Origin: Chitinophaga niabensis
GTDB taxonomy: Bacteria > Bacteroidota > Bacteroidia > Chitinophagales > Chitinophagaceae
DNA: 64,000 nt
Direction of reading: 5' to 3'
Assembly (NCBI GenBank): GCA_017849435.1
Contig: JAFIGY010000020.1
Span: forward strand, 493,425-557,424
Positions 60,798 through 64,000 of this stretch are shown in pieces. Position 1 is the first letter of the stretch, and every line of letters begins with the position of its first letter. The notes beneath the pieces were generated by a model that had not been told where the DNA came from, ran no database searches, and was given only the letters and a program-made list of their open reading frames with translations. Made by a program: the position numbers and the translations under genes.

Positions 60798-63700
60798 TTA
60801 CAGTTTAAGGTTTACGCCAAAAGACCAGGTTCTCGCCTGCGGATAAGCCCCGCGGTCCACCCCGGTATCCATAATGCCTCCGGGTATTTCAGGATCGAAA
60901 CCGGAATATTTCGTGAACGTATAAAGGTTCTTGGCCTGCAGGTAAACGTACACTTGTTTGAACCCTGATCTTTTCATCCAGGCGCCGGGCAGAGTATACC
61001 CTAACTGTATGTTCTTGATCTTGGCGAAAGAGCCATCTTCCACATACCGGTCAGATACGCGGATGTTGCTGTTGGCATCGGTGAAGGAATAACGCGGGTT
61101 CCTGGCATCGTTGGTACTGTTCGGGCCGGTCCAGCGATCGAGCACGCCTCTGAATTTGTTGGTATAGTTAGCGTTCCTTTCATACGCGCGGTACACATCA
61201 TTGCCCACGGAAACGTAGGTGAACATGGAGAAATCAATGCCTTTGTAAGCCAGGTTAAGGTTCCAGCCCATTGTAAATTTCGGGAACGGATCACCGATCT
61301 TGGTTTTATCTTTATCGGAAATCACTTTATCGCCGTCCCAATCCACGAAACGAATATCTCCGGGCTGAGCGCCATCCTGCCGGGGCGCCTTGTCAATATC
61401 CGCCTGCGTTTGAAAGAGCCCGTTTGTTTTGTAACCGTAGAAGTAACCGGGTGTTTGGCCTTTTTCAAACCTGGTGACGGATTGCGACTGGCCATTGAAA
61501 TAATAGCCGCCGTTCAGCACCGCGGAATTATCGGAATTAGTGGCTGTTACTACATTCCGGGCGGTGGTAAAAGTGAGCGAAGTGTTCAGATTAAAATCCT
61601 TCCCGAAATTATCGTTGTAAGACAACATCATGTCTACCCCGCTGCTCCTTGTGGAACCGATGTTGCTGGGCGGTACCTGCGCGGTACCAAGGTAGAGCGA
61701 TGCGATGGAAGTGAACAACAGACCTTTCGTTTCTTTCCGGAAGTAATCCGCCGTAAAAGAGAATTTATTACGGAAGAAAGTTACATCCAGCCCGATATTG
61801 GATTGTGTCTGCTTTTCCCATGCCAGTGCGGGGTTCGCGTAGGAACCGACCGTAGATCCCGGCAGAAAAGCATTTCCGAAGGTGTATCCGTTATTGTTAC
61901 CGTCTACATAATTCGGTCCGCCCGTAACGATGCTGACGAACTGCGGAGTTACGTTCTCGTTACCGATGGTACCGTAGCTGCCGCGTATCTTCAAATACTG
62001 TATAAAACCGGAATGGAAGAAATCTTCCGCCGAAGCCACCCAGCCCAGCGATCCGGAGAAGAAATTAGCGAATTTGTTATCCGGACCAAATGCATAGGAA
62101 CCGTCCCTTCTTGCGGTGAAGGAAGCCAGGTATTTCTCCCTGTAGTCATAGTTGATACGGCCGAAGTAAGAGAGGTTCTTGCGGAACGACTGATAAGTAC
62201 TGGAACCGCGGGCATTCAGGTTGGGAGCGATATCCCCTTTGCCGTCCCGCACCTTTTGCGCTACGCCGTTGATAACCGTATCCCGGAAGTAGACCATTCC
62301 CGCGGAGTTCTCACCCGTAGCGGCTGTAATTGCAGCAAACTGCCAGGAGTTGAAAGGCACATCCTGCCGGGAGGCATCCATGCCGCTCGCGTTGCTTTTC
62401 GATAAAGAGAACCCGAGCACAGTTTCGAAATGATGATCTTTTTTGATGGAAAAATTATAGTTGGCAAAAGTTTCAGACAAGAAGCTCGATGCGCTGTTCC
62501 GGTACTCCCGTACGCTGTTATGCGCGCTGGACGACACCTCGCCATAACCATTCTTCACCACCACGGCAGAACCATCCGCATTCATCGTGTTCTCTACGTT
62601 AAGCGGACCGTAGAACGCAAGTGGCGTGAAGCTTTTGCCGGTTTCATCCCAGTTCGTATAGCCGAAACGGGTAGTCAGCTTCAGGTCCTTCCATATATCG
62701 TATTGTAACTCTACTTTTCCATACAGCTTGTTCCCGTTGGATTGATTATAGGTATTGTCCAGTTTCGTGAGTGGGTTGAATATTTCAGACAGGATGAGGT
62801 TGCTGAACCCGTATTTGCCTACGGTATTCGGTACGTTGTTCCATACCGGAACGGTGGGATCGAAGTTCAGCGCACTACCGATGATGGAGTTGAAGGAGTT
62901 TTCCAGTATCCCCTTGCTCCGGAGGTTGACGTAGCTGGTGTTGACGATGAGTTTCAACCGGGAAGTGATGTCCGCATTCAGGTTAGCGGTTCCGTTCACA
63001 CGGTTGAAATTCGATTTACTGCCTCCGCCAACAATTCCGTCCTGCCCGAGATAACCTCCGGACACGAAATACCCGATTTTGTCGCTACCGCCTCTGGCAT
63101 TCACGCCGTAGTTCTGCATCATAGCCCGGTGAAAGACCTCCTTCTGCCAGTTGGTGCCGGCACCCAGTTTGGAAAGATCGGGGAAGATGACGGGACCGCC
63201 GGAGGCTACGCTGCCTTCATTGATAATACCGGCATATTCGGAGGCATTCAATACACCGATGAGGTTCTGCACTTCCTGCATACCTACATTGGCATTCACC
63301 CCTATCTCCGTTTTCTGATTCCTACGGCCGCTACGGGTAGTAACCACGATCACGCCGTTGCCGCCTTTCACACCATAGATGGCCGTAGTGGCCGCATCTT
63401 TCAATACGTTCAACGATTCGATGTCTGCAGGATTGATGGCGTTGAGATCGTCGAGGGTCTGGGGGATACCGTCCACGATCACCACCGGGTCCGTTCCTAC
63501 ATAAGATGGGATGCCCCGGATCAATACAGTGGGCTTGGAGCCGGGTGTGCCGCCCTGTATCACATTTACGCCGGAGGCCCTTCCCTGGAGAGCCTCTTCA
63601 AGTCTGACCGGCCGTAGTTTCTCTATATCCGCCCCCTTTACGGTGGATATGGCGCCGGACACCTTGGTGACCTTCTGGGTGCCATAACCCACCACCACTA

Positions 63701-64000
63701 CTTCTCCCAGGTCTGACGCAGATACCTGCAGCGTGATGTTGATGGGAGCGTCGGAAACGGCTACCTCCCGGGCGGTAAAGCCCATGGCGGTCACCCTGAG
63801 GATTTGGTCCGCAGGCGTAACCACCAGCCGGAACTCCCCGTTTGCATTGGTGACGGTACCCGCTTTACTGGTCTGCGCAATGATGGTCACACCCGGAACA
63901 GGTGTTCCATTATTGTCCGTTACCCGGCCGGTGACCGTTTTTTGTTGTCCCTTTGCCAGGATAACGATCGATAGCAGTAAAGGGATCATTAGGGTAAGGA
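60798..64000 (-). CDS. SusC-like TonB-dependent transporter, 5' end beyond the window
   Basis: At least 1063 aa. After a hydrophobic start region come the carboxypeptidase-D-like domain (KTVTGRVTDNNGTPVPGVTI), TonB-box region LGEVVVVGYGTQK, plug with LQGRASGVNVIQGGTPGSKP and VVIVDGIPQTLDDLNAINPA, and a barrel ending WSFGVNLKL. The first ATG in the window is at 63989, but the frame stays open to the edge (LTL before it) and that ATG would give a signal peptide without positive charges. The true start is therefore probably upstream of the window. It is the lead gene of the GH16 operon and imports glucan oligosaccharides. Confidence 0.94.
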   Translation of the reverse strand, partial: LTLMIPLLLSIVILAKGQQKTVTGRVTDNNGTPVPGVTIIAQTSKAGTVTNANGEFRLVVTPADQILRVTAMGFTAREVAVSDAPINITLQVSASDLGEVVVVGYGTQKVTKVSGAISTVKGADIEKLRPVRLEEALQGRASGVNVIQGGTPGSKPTVLIRGIPSYVGTDPVVIVDGIPQTLDDLNAINPADIESLNVLKDAATTAIYGVKGGNGVIVVTTRSGRRNQKTEIGVNANVGMQEVQNLIGVLNASEYAGIINEGSVASGGPVIFPDLSKLGAGTNWQKEVFHRAMMQNYGVNARGGSDKIGYFVSGGYLGQDGIVGGGSKSNFNRVNGTANLNADITSRLKLIVNTSYVNLRSKGILENSFNSIIGSALNFDPTVPVWNNVPNTVGKYGFSNLILSEIFNPLTKLDNTYNQSNGNKLYGKVELQYDIWKDLKLTTRFGYTNWDETGKSFTPLAFYGPLNVENTMNADGSAVVVKNGYGEVSSSAHNSVREYRNSASSFLSETFANYNFSIKKDHHFETVLGFSLSKSNASGMDASRQDVPFNSWQFAAITAATGENSAGMVYFRDTVINGVAQKVRDGKGDIAPNLNARGSSTYQSFRKNLSYFGRINYDYREKYLASFTARRDGSYAFGPDNKFANFFSGSLGWVASAEDFFHSGFIQYLKIRGSYGTIGNENVTPQFVSIVTGGPNYVDGNNNGYTFGNAFLPGSTVGSYANPALAWEKQTQSNIGLDVTFFRNKFSFTADYFRKETKGLLFTSIASLYLGTAQVPPSNIGSTRSSGVDMMLSYNDNFGKDFNLNTSLTFTTARNVVTATNSDNSAVLNGGYYFNGQSQSVTRFEKGQTPGYFYGYKTNGLFQTQADIDKAPRQDGAQPGDIRFVDWDGDKVISDKDKTKIGDPFPKFTMGWNLNLAYKGIDFSMFTYVSVGNDVYRAYERNANYTNKFRGVLDRWTGPNSTNDARNPRYSFTDANSNIRVSDRYVEDGSFAKIKNIQLGYTLPGAWMKRSGFKQVYVYLQAKNLYTFTKYSGFDPEIPGGIMDTGVDRGAYPQARTWSFGVNLKL

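Overview
The window looks like chromosome from a Bacteroidota of the Chitinophaga type (family Chitinophagaceae). The signs are two SusC/SusD pairs, a GH92 mannosidase, DUF4920 and DUF4407 proteins, LytS/LytTR signalling, NamZ (DUF1343), and many start regions with the Bacteroidota -7 element TAnnTTTG. I saw no tRNA or rRNA gene, CRISPR array, insertion sequence, phage or plasmid gene. Genes are densely packed, with many 1-4 bp overlaps. The only stretch over 300 bp without a gene is 19692-20238.

Layout. 1-6246 holds signal peptidase lepB, a MerR/cobalamin-fold regulator, an alpha/beta hydrolase, an NtrC-type regulator broken by a frameshift, and the cysE-cysM pair for cysteine synthesis. 6292-13980 is a nitrous oxide respiration island: ric (repair of nitrosatively damaged iron centres), a lipoprotein cytochrome c, clade II (Sec-type) nosZ, a nosB-like membrane protein, nosL, nosD, nosF and nosY. 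It is closed by a convergent NsrR-like Rrf2 repressor gene. A nearly identical palindrome lies upstream of ric and upstream of the Rrf2 gene and probably defines the regulon. 14067-19691 is housekeeping: pyruvate dehydrogenase E1 beta, thiolase, dnaG, folA, thyA.

20239-35759 has an orphan SusC/SusD pair, proline dehydrogenase, an orphan FecR-like protein, a Tat-exported TIM-barrel lipoprotein, recQ, small hypothetical proteins, and a three-gene unit of LytS-type kinase, DUF4407 coiled-coil membrane protein and LytTR regulator. 35891-37812 is aguB-aguA, which turns agmatine into putrescine. A TonB-dependent siderophore-type receptor and an acyl desaturase follow.

41398-54930 is a mix of secreted and envelope enzymes: GH92, a patatin-like lipase, a GGT-like acylase, an SMP-30/gluconolactonase protein, an unusual clan-A-like glycosidase coupled to a methionine-type aminotransferase, an orphan ABC ATPase, an OmpA lipoprotein and an OprB-like porin. 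54933-56126 is NamZ. 56231-64000 (minus strand) is a polysaccharide utilisation locus: SusC (running off the window), SusD, two PKD-containing surface lipoproteins and a PKD-GH16 endoglucanase, ending in a strong terminator. It probably binds and cuts a beta-1,3-type glucan at the cell surface and imports the fragments.

Most parts are recognisable families. The points most worth following are the shared NO-responsive palindrome, the A9 homopolymer frameshift that removes the DNA-binding domain of the NtrC-type regulator, the MerR regulator that keeps the W-x9-EH light-sensor signature but has lost the cobalamin-ligand motif, the DUF4407 protein inside a two-component operon, and start codons that sit 4-6 nt behind -7 elements and so may be leaderless.
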